Shown here piece by piece: positions 43,911 to 57,118 of a DNA stretch of 64,000 nt. The DNA lies in the NCBI GenBank assembly GCA_958295665.1, contig OY282560.1, positions 100,231,930 through 100,295,929 on the forward strand, read 5' to 3'. Made by a program: the position numbers and the translations under genes. Below the pieces are notes generated by a model. The model made no database searches, had not been told where the DNA came from, and saw only the letters and a list, made by a program, of their open reading frames with translations. Origin of the DNA: Tipula vernalis. Taxonomy: Eukaryota > Arthropoda > Insecta > Diptera > Tipulidae. How positions within the stretch are numbered: the stretch's first letter is position 1; every line of letters starts with the position of its first letter.

Positions 43911-44294
43911 CTAATTTTTATACTTGGAATATATTAATATTGTAAGATCGAAAATGGCCAGGCATATTTTTTTTACCCAATTGTTCGTAATGCACAATTC
44001 CTTTAAGGTGGAACTCCTCCTCCAAATTTCCTTTATTTGAATATGATAGGTCTTATTAGTCGGATTTACATCAAATATTATAATACCATAATTACTAAAG
44101 AATTGTTTTATTTTATTTCCGTGACATTTTGCACAATTTGATGTTTCAAAATCTACACAGTCTTGAAGATTCATCATTGGTAGTTGGTTGAAACTAAAAA
44201 CATCCTTAAGAGGCATATAAAATGTGGGTCTTAAATTTGATATGTCATTACATTTTACACATTTTCTTGTCTCAGTTAGTGTCGAGGGAAGCAC
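43911..44294 (-). pseudogene. Remnant of a USP-like domain, probably from another NOF/MULE-type element
   Basis: A minus-strand open stretch of 127 codons, entered at a non-ATG codon and preceded in frame by a TAG about 12 nt upstream. It shows two Cys pairs, CVKC and CAKCHGNK, separated by about 38 residues, then 'FSNYGIIIFDVNP'. This matches the zinc-finger region layout of the USP-like domain at 15439-16205 (CQKC...CKVCG) and of USPs generally. The Cys and His boxes are not visible in this piece. It lies next to, not inside, the heptamer array. The assignment rests on motif spacing only. Confidence 0.42.
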
Positions 44295-45084
44295 TTTCTC
44301 CTGCTAGCATGAATATGAATGTGCTGCATTCGTGGGAGATCTCTGCTTATAAATTGCGTAGTTTTCCAACTTTGTTTTAAAATCTTTATTGATGTAGACC
44401 ATAGAGTATAATTTTATTCACTTCTAGATCTTGGATGCCATCGATTGTATACTGGATAATAGCTTGTTCATCAACATTCCTCATTGACCCAAATTTCTCT
44501 CATCACGAAAAGTTATGCTTGGTATGATTCCTCTTTGTTTTTCTTTAGCGATATCAATCGTCTTTCAAAAATTCTTTCAACTTCAACCATATTTCAATAT
44601 CCGATCTAGACCTAATGGCTACATTATGCATATCATAATGTGAAATCTGATGATTCCTTTCCGAGGATCGAGTAAATTCTTGCAAACGATTTTGAAAATT
44701 TCTCAAAAAATCGGCTTACACATTTTCATCTGATACACTTGTTATTCTTTTATTATGTTTTCTCATATTGTGTTGGACAGTAAAGTTGAAATAGAATACG
44801 AGACAAAACTTGTTTGTCCTATTAACAAAACTTTCTAAACGTAGTTTTAGAACCTTTTATGTTTTTTAACCGTTCTCTTTAATAAGCAATGGTTGAGACT
44901 TCATGGTTCTAGCTCATGACCGAAATTCACCGAAAATTCAATAACACGAACTTTAAACACAAATGAAAGAGTAAGAATTTTTATTTAAATAACTTTTATT
45001 ACAAACAACATTACGTTACTTTATTCTGTCTTGATCGACAATCTGATGGCTACTGACCCTTCCCATTCTGGCATAATCTGGTAA
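44295..45084. other. Unassigned AT-rich segment upstream of the USP remnant
   Basis: About 0.8 kb with no intact ORF. On the minus strand it is the upstream side of the USP-like remnant and could be decayed transposase, but I could not recognise the MULE catalytic blocks in it. Confidence 0.4.
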
Positions 45085-46580
45085 AAGGGCTAGTAGCCTC
45101 ATAGGCCAAATTATTAGATTATGATTAGAAAAAGGATCCTTTTGGCGATAAACAATTTTAAACCATATAAATCGCCTGGACTCGATGATATTATCCATGC
45201 GGATATTCAACAAACATCGGATCTAACAATTGCTTGGTTAGAGGTAATTTTCAAAGGCAGCCTAGAACTATGTCACATTCCTACTAAATGGACAGAAGTG
45301 AAGGTTGTTTTCATACCTAAGGAGAGAAAACACTCACACTGCAATCCCAAAGACCTAAGACTGATGATTAGCTTGTCTTCCTTCCTTTTTAAAACTCTGG
45401 AAAGACAAATAGAAGCTCATATTAGAGGCACGATTGTGTCGGAAAAGCTGTCTAAATCTCAACATGCCTATTTCAAGGGGAGATCTGTAGAGACTGCTCT
45501 TCATGCTCTTATATTTTTCATTGAAAAATATTTCGAATATAGCGAGGGAGGCTTTAACAATGTGCTTCCAAGGGCTATAACTCGGGCACTTTCAAATCTG
45601 GAAGTGGATAAATCACTCAAGGACTGGATAGATCAGATGCTAAGATGCAGGATCATAAATGCCAGTTTTGGGGAATCCTCCGTCAGAAAATTTGCAAGCA
45701 GAGGTACGCCGCAGGGTGGCTTACTGTCCCCTACTTTGGAACTTGGTCATAAATGACCTGTTGCTGAGACTGGAGGACGGTGGCTTTAAGGTGGTTGCCT
45801 ATGCGGATGATGTTACTATTGGTGTCCGTGGTAAATATCCCGGCACCCTTAGTGAGCTTATTCAAAATGCCCTGGGCACTCTTTCATTACGGGCCAATGA
45901 CTGTGGGTTTAATGTGAACCCACACAAAACCGAATTGGTTATCTTCTCTAGGAAATATAAACTTCCTCACATCGATCCTCCCACTTTAAATGGGGTCAGC
46001 TTGACTTTTACAGTTGAAGCAATGTTTCTGGGTCTCATTTTGGATAGCAAATTATATTGGAAACCCAATATTCAGGAAACGGTAAAGAAAGCTTCGGTAG
46101 CGCTATACTCTTGCAAAAATTCCATTGGGAAAGGATGGGGGCTGGAGCCCCCATCGTATATTGGCTTTATACCGCAGTAGTCAGACCCATACTCTTGTAT
46201 GGGGTAATAGTCTGGTGACCTGCTCTGGACAAAACTGTAAACCAAAAGTTCAGAGAACAATCTCTCTGTGGATCAGTGAAGCACTGAGGAGCACATCCAC
46301 TCAGGCACTAGAGACTCTGCTATTTTTGACTCCTCTAGATATATTGGGGAAACAGTTGGCAGCTTGTACTGCCATACGGCTAAAATCTATCTTAATGTGG
46401 ACCTGCAACAATACAGGACACTCATCTATTTTGTGCAACAAACAAATTCACAAGACCACCGACTATACTGTCCCGTCACCCTCTTTTGCAGTTTTGGAAC
46501 CAGGAGTTATAAACTTTTTTTGGCGAGATCCAAACAGCTGATCTCACTCCAGCAAAGTCAGATCAGTGTGGTTGTGGAGT
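45085..46580 (+). pseudogene. Truncated non-LTR reverse transcriptase (I/LOA-like)
   Basis: Open parts at 45121-45756 and 45659-46180 join through a frameshift near 45725. Motifs in order are 'NNFKPYKSPGLDDI', 'IPTKWTEVKVVFIPKE' and 'KSQHAYFKGRSVETAL'. The motif A region 'EYSEGGFNNVLPRAI' has Tyr where the catalytic Asp is expected. Then come motif B 'RGTPQGGLLSP', 'LWNLVINDLL', motif C 'VAYADDVTIGV', and thumb-region 'FLGLILDSKLYWKPNI'. After 46180 only scattered similarity remains, for example 'RPILLYG' in another frame. Endonuclease, ORF1 and poly(A) are not found. The lost Asp and frameshifts make this a dead copy. Confidence 0.82.
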
Positions 46581-48779
46581 GATTACGGGGTACTGTCTCA
46601 TAGGGAGGCATGCGAGTAGACTTGGTGTCTTCTCACATGACTACTGTCAAATTTAAACAATTTTTAAGGTAAGTCTAGTTAGTAATGCACAATCATCGAA
46701 ATCGACAAATATGTTTTAGTGCGTAAATGAAATATATTGGATTTCTGGTGTGAAAATCACGTGAAAATTCCATCCTGTTTCCAAAAGTACGCTATGCACA
46801 AATTTTCTAATTACATGCACAAAATTACACAATCACAAAGCGCGAAATATTTCTGACGTGAATTACACCAGTTTTTCAATACCGATTACCTTTTACGTTC
46901 ATAAATTTAAATTGTTGACTCGAGTTAGACCGATCGGTTTAAATATTTAAGTTAGTTATAATCAATCAAAACTCTAATATATGACGTAAAAACAACCATA
47001 TGTGTGAGTGTCGTCATTATGTTTAGAAAAATAGACAATAAATGTATAATAAATTCATTGACCCTAACGAACTGAAATCTTATTATTCTCTAGACTTAAT
47101 AAAAAATTGTCAAGCTAAAAACCATCGCATAATTAAATACACCTTGAACACCCTTAATAAATCTTATCGTATAAATTCACTAGGTACCATATTTCACTTC
47201 ATTCTAATAAAAAAAAAATTTGGTCTCAGCCAGACAGCATCTACTCTTTGCCCATTTTCACAATTTATTTACTTATGCGAAACGAAACGAAAAACAAAAA
47301 CAAATGTTGATGACTCTGATGATAATTTGATAAGAAAATTATTAGATTATTGAAAACAAATAATTTTTTGTATATTTTAGATCATCAAATATTACTATTT
47401 TCGTATCATTACTATCATTATTATACTATTATGACATCATAATGATAAAGCGTTCAAGAAATACTTCAGAACAACACTAAAAGAAAAAAAAAAAATTTTT
47501 GGCTCAATAAATTTTCACAAAACATAAAATACCAACGAAAAAAAGCTTGCGTACCATTTTGAGGTGGTACAATAGTATGGCGGTGCGGGTAGGAGGGTAG
47601 GACGAAGATGAAAGAACATAAAATTTTTTTTTTTTGACTTTACGATAAATTTTCCGAAAATGGAATTTTTAGTGTTTCTCCAAAATAAATAAATAAAAAC
47701 GGAATAATAAATGGAATTTTCTGTTTCGTTTTGTTTTTTGGGATGTATTTTTGCCATTTTATTGTCTGTTTGCAAAATTCGTATGTGCATGTATGTATGT
47801 ATCTATATTGAAGATCGTGATGGTTTACATTCCTTATAAATAAAAATTTGGTTTTATAAAAAAAGAACGGATGGAATTAATTCTTACACTTACCCCATCC
47901 GATTGGAACCGTACCGTTGATGTTGGTGAACAGAAATCATGCAGAACATCTTGAAGTTTTCTTGTTGAGTCTGTGAATGAAAATAAATAGAAAAAACATG
48001 AATGTGGATTAGCTAATATATGCTTTATGCTTGTAATTTATACATAATATTATTCCACCCAGAATTGACATAATTGTTTAATCTATTCAACAGATAAATC
48101 GGGTGGTTCAAAAGATTATCTATAGCATAAAATTTTTGGAATATAAGTTTTCAACATTTTTGGATGGAACCGAGGATTTTCAATCTCAGAATTATTAGGG
48201 TAAATTTTGTGAACGTGAAACCCCTTTTTGTTTTATGTGAGAAATTTAAAACACAAAGTTTATTCTAATAATTCTGAGATTGAAAATCCTCGGTTCGAAT
48301 TTACTTCGAATTTTTCAATTAGATAAGAAACCCTAGTTATAATTTAGAAATAGCAAAACTCACGAAAAATAATACACAACTTTCTTTTATGAACGGGGGG
48401 ATGCCCAATAATCACCACGAATTAGTGATATGCAAAATCGTGTTGTTTTGTTTATTTTCTATGGTACTTTTTAACAAAAAGCTCGATTTATTTAAGATAT
48501 CTAAAAATATTTATTTCAGGAAATTTCCTTCTCTTGTTTTTTATTTGAGGCCAAACAACATCACGATAGTGAATTATTTTCTAAAACATTCCTAAATTTT
48601 AAAAACATTTTAGTGTATTAGTAAACCAATCAATTAATGGTAATTAATAATGGTTAATTGAAACACACACATGAAAAATTGAATATAAATCAGAGATAAT
48701 AATACACTGTTAAATTATACATACTATTAACTGTAAAACCATGTCTGGAAATAAAACTATGAACAAAATGTCAACCACG
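46581..48779. other. AT-rich non-coding stretch with one strong hairpin
   Basis: About 2.2 kb with short low-complexity ORFs only, and A/T homopolymers near 47205, 47490 and 47620. Apart from the inverted repeat at 48168-48295 I see nothing recognisable. Confidence 0.5.
48168..48295. repeat. Perfect 31-bp inverted repeat with a 66-bp loop
   Basis: 48168-48198 (AACCGAGGATTTTCAATCTC...) is exactly complementary to 48265-48295. Partial pairing continues about 15 bp into the loop (GTAAATTTTGTG against CACAAAGTTTA). It could be a small foldback MITE or a hairpin RNA source. No target duplication is obvious. Confidence 0.85.
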
Positions 48780-51485
48780 GTCAATTCTTAACTTTGCAAT
48801 TAGTGGAGACATTCTTTTGGAGCTAAAAGGGTTACATATGACGAAAATCATCCAAAGCCTAATTTAAACGGCTAACGTTCCATATTTAAATTTACTAAAC
48901 CATCTTCGGTAGTTTGGCCGGAAATGCAACTGCTAACAAAATATAGACCATGGTCCATTCTTGACTAATGCAAATATTGGGGACATTCTCTTGGAGCTAT
49001 GAGGGTTAGATATGACGAAAATCACCAAAAGTTTAAATTGAACGACTAACGTTCTATATTTAAATTTACTAAACCATCTTCGGTAGTTTGGCCGGAAATG
49101 CAACTGCTAATAATATATAGACCATGGTCCATTCTTGACTTTTGCTGTTATTGGGGACATGCTGTTGGAGCTGTGAGGGTTAGATATGACGAAAATCACC
49201 CAAAGTTTAAATTGAACGACTAACGTTCCATATTTAAATTTACTAAACCATCTTCGGTAGTTTGGCCGGAAATGCAACTGCAAATAAAATATAGACCATG
49301 GTCCATTCTTGACTTTTGCTGTTATTGGGGACATGCTATTGGAGCTATGAGGGTTAGATATTACGAAAATCACCCAAAGTTTAAATTGAACGGCTAACGT
49401 TCCATATTTAAATTTACTAAACAATCTTCGGTAGTTTGTCCGGAAATGCAACTGCTAATAAAATATAGACCAGGGTCCGTTCTTGACTTTTGCTGTTATT
49501 GGGGACATGCTATTGGAGCTATGAGGGTTAGATATGACGAAAATCACCCAAAGTTTAAATTGAACGACTAACGTTCCATATTTAAATTTACTAAACCATC
49601 TTCGGTAGTTTGGCCGGAAATGCAACTGCTAATAATATATAGACCATGGTCCATTCTTGACTTTTGCTGTTATTGGGGACATGCTGTTGGAGCTGTGAGG
49701 GTTAGATATGACGAAAATCACCCAAAGTTTAAATTGAACGACTAACGTTCAATATTTAAATTTACTAAACCATCTTCGGTAGTTTGTCCGGAAATGCAAC
49801 TGCTAATAAAATATAGACCATGGTCCATTCTTGATTTTTGCTGTTATTGGGGACATGCTGTTGGAGGTATGAGGGTTAGATATGACGAAAATCACCCAAA
49901 GTTTAAATTGAACGACTAACGTTCCATATTTAAATTTACTAAACCATCTTCGGTAGTTAGTTTGGAAATGCAACTGTTAATAAAATATAGACCATGGTCC
50001 ATTCTTGACTTTTGCTGTTATTGGGGACATGCTATTGGAGCTATGAGGGTTAGATATGACGAAAACCACTCAAAGTTTAAATTGAACGACTAACGTTCCA
50101 TATTTAAATTTACTAAACCACCTTCGGTAGTTTGTCCGGAAATGCAACTGCTAATAAAACATAGACCATGGTCCATTCTTGACTTTTGCAAATATTGGGG
50201 ACATACTATTGGAGCATTGAGTGTTAGATATGGCAAAAATCACCCAAAGTTTAAATTGGACGACTAACGTACCATATTTAAATTTACTAAACCATCTTCG
50301 GTAGTTTGTCCGGAAATGCAACTGCTAATAAAATATAGACCATGGTCCATTCTTGACTTTTGCTGTTATTGGGGACATGCTGTTGGAGCTATGAGGGTTA
50401 GATATGACGAAAATCACCTAAAGTTTAAATTGAACGACTAACGTTCCATATTTAAATTTACTAAGCCATCTTCGGTAGTTTGTCCGGAAATGCAACTGCT
50501 AATAAAATATAGACCATGGTCCATTCTTGACTTTTGCTGTTATTGGGGACATGCTATTGGAGCTATGAGGGTTAGATATGCCGAAAATCACCCAAAGTTT
50601 AAATTGAACGACTAACGTTCCATATTTAAATTTACTTAACCATCTTCGGTAGTTTGTCCGGAAATGCAACTGCTAATAAAATATAGACCATGGTCCATTC
50701 TTGACTTTTGCTGTTATTGGGGACATGCTGTTGGAGCTGTGAGGGTTAGATATGACGAAAATCACCTAAAGTTTAAATTGAACGACTAACGTTCCATATT
50801 TAAATTTACTAAACCATCTTCGGTAGTTTGTCCGGAAATGCAACTGCTAATAAAATATAGACCATGGTCCATTCTTGCCTTTTTCTGTTATTGGGGACAT
50901 GCTATTGGAGCTATGGGGGTTAGATCGGACGATAATCACCCAAAGTTTAAATTGAACGGCTAACGTTTCATATTTAAATTTACTAAACCATCTTCGGTAG
51001 TTTGTCCGGAAATGCAACTGCTAATAAAATATAGACCATGGTCCATTCTTGACTTTTGGTGATATGGGGTACATTCTCTTGGAGCTATGAGGTTTGGATG
51101 CGACGAAAATCACCCAAAGTTTAAATTGAACGACTAACGTTCAATATTTAAATTTACTAAACCATCTTCGGTAGTTTGTCCGGAAATGCAGCTGCTAATA
51201 AAATATAGACCATGGTCCATTCTTGACTTTTGCTGATATTGGGGACATGCTGTTGGAGCTATGAGGGTTAGATATGATGAAAATCACCCAAAGTTTAAAT
51301 TGAACGACTAACGTTCAATATTTAAATTTACTAAACCATCTTCGGTAGTTTGTCCGGAAATGCAACTGCTAATAAAATATAGACCATGGTCCATTCTTGA
51401 CTTTTGCTGATTTTGGGGACATTCTCTTGGAGCTATGAGGTTTGGATGTGACGAAAATCACCCAAAGTTTAAATTGAACTACTGA
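48780..51485. repeat. 174-bp satellite array, ~15 copies
   Basis: The core 'ctaacgttccatatttaaat' recurs at 48872, 49046, 49220 and 49394, then at about 174-bp steps. Each unit includes 'accatcttcggtagtttg', 'aatgcaactgctaataaaa', 'atagaccatggtccattctt' and 'ttggggacatgctgttggag'. The period (~174 bp) is close to nucleosomal spacing, a common insect satellite size. Edge units are more diverged than central ones, as expected from unequal exchange. Apparent minus-strand ORFs are repeat read-through. Confidence 0.95.
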
Positions 51486-53290
51486 ATTGTGTGTAAGGGT
51501 TATCTGATGATGGAGAACGCGATGTACGTTGTCAGTAAAGCTATGCACGTAAGAATTTTGTATAGTGGAAGTAGATTTCATTAAGGAGTTTGGCTGGTGT
51601 ATTAGAATGTCAATTTGGCTGTGGTATTAGACTGTCATAGTGGGTTGCATTGTATAATAGATTAATTTCATTGATATAGCTACCGCTATCCGGAATGAAG
51701 GCTGTTTGTCGCTGGATAACAGCATGATGAACGATTATTTTGATGAATGATATAGACAGACATTCGGCACCGCCCGAAAAGCCATCCATCTGAAGGTTGG
51801 AAAGGCATCTGGAAATGGGTATCATTTGAGTAAAAGCAGAATAATGATTTTTACCTATTTATTAACTGGTTTTTGGCTTGCTCCGAAATTTGATTAGAGT
51901 TATATAGTGGCAGAAGACTAATAGGGTAAGAATGAATCACGCAGGTTCTCTCTAATGAAATGAACTACCTCGTAACGGAATTCATGATGCAAATAGGAAC
52001 ATTGTAGTGGTATTATTGGTCCCAATTTTGTATGACTGCATTAAAAGGACAGTTCCCATCTGGAGGAATCGCGTGCACTTTCATTTTATTTCAGTTTTAA
52101 AAGTTGGGTGACTACGTTCGCTTTTTTGGTCAAAGGGGGTGAAATATTTGGATGTCCATGATGAAGAGTAATATTTGGATCAGGATTTATTTTTTTGAAA
52201 TGTCAGTTATAGAATGATGTGATAATTGGTAGAAAGAATGGCGTCGCTTGTTGTTTTGTTTCTTCTGTGATTATGGAGTGAGATGTTGCGATGGTTTTGT
52301 AGGGATCACAATGGGTTTAGAGGATAAAGGGATGACTTATGGCTAATTTCTTTAGTTGTATTATATATTTGAATTTTATTTATGTATTTTAAATTGTTTT
52401 GTATTAACTAGGTTTTACAAGTCTTATGTCAGTGCAGCAATTTTTCATTTTATTTCACTACATTAATAATCTTAATTAATATAGTTAGTTACCAGGAGAT
52501 TTAATGTTTTAACAATTTTTAGTTTATTTTCAAAAGTAGTATTTAATGATAATTAACTAATCTCGATCTTGATTTTCAGAAATATTCGGAGAAACCCAAT
52601 GCAGATTCCCAAAAACTTTAAGCAGCTGGATGCTAGTAGTATAGTAGTGTGGGGACATAGTGCAGAAAATGATTAGTGGTTTGCAATTTTAATCTTGGTT
52701 ACTGGTGACATTAATGGTAATTTATTACAGCACAGTAACAACGTCAAGCAACATTTGCTATGATTAGTACAAATCTGGTGGACCGCATTGAAACTTACAG
52801 TATGAGAATCTTACCCCTCCGGCTAATAAAAATTGCCTTTCAGTGCGAAGAAATGTTTGAAGTGCCGCAAATATTACTTGAAATAAGAAATTAATTTTAC
52901 TTGCTAGGGCTGTTGTTTAATGTGTCTCAGGATTCCGGAGATCTACAACAGTAGTTAGATTGTTGTTGTCTTTGTGCCTTCCTAAAAGTACTAACTTATC
53001 GATCGATTGGGCGTTTGTAGCCGGGTTGAGTCTGTCACAACTAACAATCCAATCCTCTCCTTCGGTTTTTTATATGTAAAACGCGTGTATGGTGTGTGCC
53101 CGGGGTCCGGTAGTTCCTGCCCAATACTTGGTCGTTCATCCAAATTAATCAATCAATCCTTAATATACGCTTGAGGTAGAAGTGATCAAACTGCCGATCT
53201 CTATTGTCGGCCACATAAATAACGTGCAATTTCTGCATCAAATGTTGTACAAAGCTCTTGCCATAAAATTTATTTAACAAAAATTGAAAG
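51486..53290. other. Non-coding stretch, nothing recognised
   Basis: About 1.8 kb, less repetitive and slightly richer in GC than the surrounding repeats. No ORF above 71 codons and no recognised domain. It lies between the satellite and the jockey-like fragment. Confidence 0.5.
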
Positions 53291-53307
53291 TTATTAAGTG
53301 ACATGAT

Positions 53308-54194
53308 TTGCTCAAATATCCATATTATGCTTTTGATGTAGTTGCAGATGACACTGCATTTTTAGCTGTTGGTGATACAATCGGTGAAGTCACATTCAAA
53401 CTACAAATAGCTGTAAATAATATACAAGATTGGCTATTTAAGTGGAGAATTAAAGTGAATGAGTCGAAGTCTACTCACATTAACTTCACTAATAGATCAA
53501 TAGAACCACTACCTCTGACTCTCAATAATATCCCTGTACCACATGCCAATCAAGCAAAATACCTTGGTATGAACCTTGATGCAAAGTTAAAGTGGAAAGT
53601 ACATGTGAAAAAGAAAGGAGAAGAGCTTCAGTTGAAATACATATAGAAAAATGTACTGGTTAATTGGAAGAAACTCTCAATTATCCATTCATAATAAACT
53701 TGTGCTTTATAAACAAGTACTCAAGCCGGTCTGGACATATGGTATTCAACTATGGGGATGCACCAAAATCAGCAATCAACAGATGGTTCAACGATTTCAA
53801 AATAAAGTTCTCAGAGGAATTGTAAATGCCCCTTGGTACACTCGTAATAGTGACCTTCACAGAGATCTCGGAATAGACACAGTCGCAAGTGAAATAAAGA
53901 AATGTGCACAAAAACACCAGGAGAGGCTCCATCATCACCCTAACATCGAAGCTGCAAGACTACTTCATCAAGAGGGTATAATAAGAAAACTCAAAAGACT
54001 AAAACCTTTTGAGTTACATGAATAGTCCGCACAATGCAATATCAACCAAAACAACACTTTATGGAAAGAACACATATGAGTGCTTTATTATTATATTGTC
54101 AGAATCAAACGCTGTTAGTCAAAAATGACTAGTTACTTTGTAAAAAATTTTATTGTTATCATAAATAAAATATAAAAAAAAAAAAAAAAAAAAA
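53308..54194 (+). pseudogene. 5'-truncated jockey-like non-LTR element (3' part of RT, poly(A) tail)
   Basis: Two adjoining ORFs (to 53646 and from 53651) encode the end of a jockey-clade RT. 'VVADDTAFLAVGD' corresponds to motif C (with A-D-D). It is followed by 'LFKWRIKVNESKSTHINF', 'KYLGMNLDAKLKWKVHV', 'MYWLIGRNSQLSIHNKLVLY' and 'ILKPVWTYGIQLWG'-type blocks (visible as VLKPVWTYGIQLWG). A frame break lies at 53646-53651. The element ends with an ATAAA signal and an A-run (54174-54194) that joins the ~158-bp satellite. Extreme 5' truncation with an A-tail is typical for target-primed insertion. No clear target duplication was found. Confidence 0.88.
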
Positions 54195-55626
54195 CTCTCA
54201 AAAGTCAACATCGGCCAATACCCGCCATTGCCAACAATGATGACAAAGATTTGGCTGTCACAACGAATAGGCCTCTAAATTACTTAGTTAAAAAACCCTA
54301 ATCCATACTAATCGTTCGTTTAATAAAAGTTCCACCAATATCGGCCATTGCCAACAATGATGAAAAAGGTTTGGCGAGCACAACGAATAGGCCTCTAAAT
54401 TACTTAGTTAAAAAACCCTAATCCATACTAATCGTTCGTTTAATAAAAGTTCTACAACATTATTTGTTGAAATCGCAGTAAACACTCAAGAGTCAACATC
54501 GGCCATTTCGGCCATTGCCAACAACGATGACAGAGGTTTGGCTAGCACAACGAATAGGCCTCTAAATTACTTAGTTAAAAAACCCTAATCCATACGAATC
54601 GTTCGTTTAATAAAAGTTCTACAACATTATTTGTTGAAATCGCAGTCAACACTCAAGAGTCAACATCGGCCATTTCGGCCATTGCCAACAATGATAACAA
54701 AGGTTTGGCTAGCACAACGAATAGCCTTCTAAATTACTTAGTTAAAAAACCCTAATCCATACTAATCGTTCGTTTAATAAAAGTTGTACAACAAGTTTTT
54801 TTGAAATCTCACACTACCCTCAAGAGCCAATATCGGCCATTGCCAACAATGATGACAAAGGTTTGGCTAACACAACGAATATGCCTCTAAATTACTTAGT
54901 TAAAAAACACTAATCCATACTAATCGTTCGTTTAATAAAAGTTCCACAACATTATTGTTTGAAATTGCACACAACTCTCAAGGGCCAATATCGGCCATTG
55001 CCAACAATGATGACAAAGGTTTGGCTAGCACAACGAATAGGCCCCTAAATTACTTCATTAAAAAAGCCTAATCCATACTAATCGTTCGTTTAATAAAAGT
55101 TCCACATCATTATATTTAATATCGCGCACAACACTCAAGAGCCAATATCGGTCATTGCCAACAATGAAGACAAAGATTTGGCTAGCACAACGAATAGGCC
55201 GAAAGTTCCACATCATTATATTTAAAATCGCACACAACTCTCAAGGGCCAATATCGGTTATAGCCAACAATGATGACAAAGGTTTGGCTAGCACAACGAA
55301 TAGGCCTCTAAATTACTTAGTTAAAAAACACTAATCCATACCAATCGTTCGTTTAATAAAAGTTCTACAACAAGTTTTTTGAAATCGCACTCAACTCTCA
55401 AGAGCCAATATTGATTATTGCCAACAATGATGACTAAGGTTTGGCTTGCACAACAAATAGGCCTCTAAATTACTTAGTTAAGAAACACTAATCCATACTA
55501 ATCGTTCGTTTAATAAAAGTTCCACAACATTATTGTTTGAAATTGCACACAACTCTCAAGGGCCAATATCGGCCATTGCCAACAATTATGATAAAGGTTT
55601 GGCTAGCACAACGAATAGGCCTCTAA
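54195..55626. repeat. ~158-167 bp satellite array, left part
   Basis: The core 'gcctctaaattacttagtt' recurs near 54271, 54391, 54558, 54724, 54883, 55041, 55198, 55303, 55461 and 55619. Most steps are 157-167 bp; two shorter steps (120 and about 105 bp) mark internal deletions. Each unit also holds 'gccaacaatgatgacaaagg' and 'ctaatcgttcgtttaataaa'. It is interrupted after CTAA 55623-55626 by Gypsy-2 and resumes at 62821. Confidence 0.94.
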
Positions 55627-56036
55627 TGTTATAACCTATGTTTTACACATACCATATAATATGTATATATATATATATACATATATGTATTACATTGAAT
55701 TATTATATAATGTTTTTTTCTATAAATGTATTTATTAAATAATAGGTATATATAACTAATATTGTCGCTCTCATCGAGTGTTTGAGAGAAATGCAATGTT
55801 TTTTTATATAATCTGTTTTTTCCTAGAGCATTCGATCAGTAGCGTTGGTAAAGGCAAGAAGTGCCATATCATTTTAATTTACCAGCTCTGAATAGAGATT
55901 AAATAATTCAAATAAAAATTATTGTAAATATAAATTAAAATTTTTAATTATAAATTCATTAAACGGTATCGAGTTTTTTTTCTGGAAATAAAATAAAAGA
56001 GAAGGAACGTAAGAGTGTATTCCCGCAACTATAACA
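55627..56036 (+). repeat. 5' LTR of Gypsy-2
   Basis: 410 bp, TGTTATAACC...CTATAACA, containing a (TA)n run at 55663-55687 that is one TA unit longer than in the 3' LTR. Confidence 0.95.
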
Positions 56037-56037
56037 T

Positions 56038-56055
56038 TGGTGACAGCGGAAACCG
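56038..56055 (+). promoter_or_regulatory. Putative primer-binding site of Gypsy-2
   Basis: TGGTGACAGCGGAAACC begins two bases after the 5' LTR. The matching tRNA was not identified. Confidence 0.55.
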
Positions 56056-56413
56056 TGTATACACCGTTATCGTGTATAAAATCTGTTTTGTTTTGGATAA
56101 ATCTGCACAGCCAGGATATAAATTTTTTTTTCTATTAATACCAAGCTATGCGAACAGAGCATTGAAATAAAAACAAAAACAACAAATACATTTTTATTCA
56201 GCCTTTGCAAGGACGTAATAAACGTTTTGCTACAATTACAAAGCAGTTACATAAAATCAATCAGCATCGAAAAAAAACGATAAATATAAAAACCTCAAAA
56301 TCAACGATAAACATAACATTGGTATACGATAAACCGTACAAGGTCGTGTTAAGTTCGTGACTATAACGTTCACGAAGCCAAAAAAAAACAAAATTAACCG
56401 TGGTGCATTCTAA

Positions 56414-57118
56414 GGCTGGAAACACACCGAATTAGACAAAACGTTTTTTTCTTGTCTTAAAGCGACTTGCGGCCAAAATGCATACGATTGTATAGCGCTA
56501 TGCACACTGAATCAGGCAAAACAATTTTACGTCAAACATTTTGTTTCATAAAACATAGAACGGCAAACATTGTACTGTGCTTTATGAGTCCATTCACACA
56601 TAATAAAGCAAAATTGTGTTAAGTCAAATTTGACTAATGAAACATGATTGAAGGTGTTCATACTCCATAAATCAATGTGTTAATTCACACTGACACAAAT
56701 CAAAGCAACACAACACAAAACTGATTGAATCAAAAAAAGAAAGTGTTTGAAGTCGTTTCATGATTGCTGTTTTAAAAATCAAATTAATAAGGATTTTTGT
56801 GGTTCAAAAAAACTTGTATTAAAATACAATATACCTACTTACAATATATACATATATACCTACTTTATACATACTGCCGAATCTTTAGGGTTAGTTTATC
56901 ATATTTATATATAAAATAATAACCATATAATACAAAATCAATCCTCTGACTCCGACGACGTTTTGTATTCTATGAAATCAATTCACACCAACCTATAAAG
57001 CAACACAAGACAATTTGACTAAAAACAATTTGTCTGATTGAATGTGCACTATGTTTAGAGAAATCGTCTTGCCTACTCGAAGCAAAAACGTTTTGTCTAA
57101 TTCGGTGTGTTTCCAGCC
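56414..57118. mobile_element. 705-bp MITE with 35-bp terminal inverted repeats (PIF/Harbinger-like) in the Gypsy-2 leader
   Basis: 56414-56448 (GGCTGGAAACACACCGAATT...) is perfectly complementary to 57084-57118, and both sides carry the 3-bp duplication TAA (56411-56413 and 57119-57121). A TAA/TTA duplication and GG-starting termini fit PIF/Harbinger MITEs (family knowledge). The interior is AT-rich, non-coding, and contains several diverged sub-repeats of the 'cacactgaatcaggcaaaac' type in both orientations, so it can fold further. Confidence 0.88.

Noticed and set aside
47515..47790. 91-codon minus-strand ORF
   Set aside because: Composed largely of translated homopolymers and AAATA simple repeat; no conserved motif.
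49107..49451. Minus-strand ORF of 114 codons with an internal duplication
   Set aside because: It is read-through of the 174-bp satellite, so the duplication is the repeat itself.
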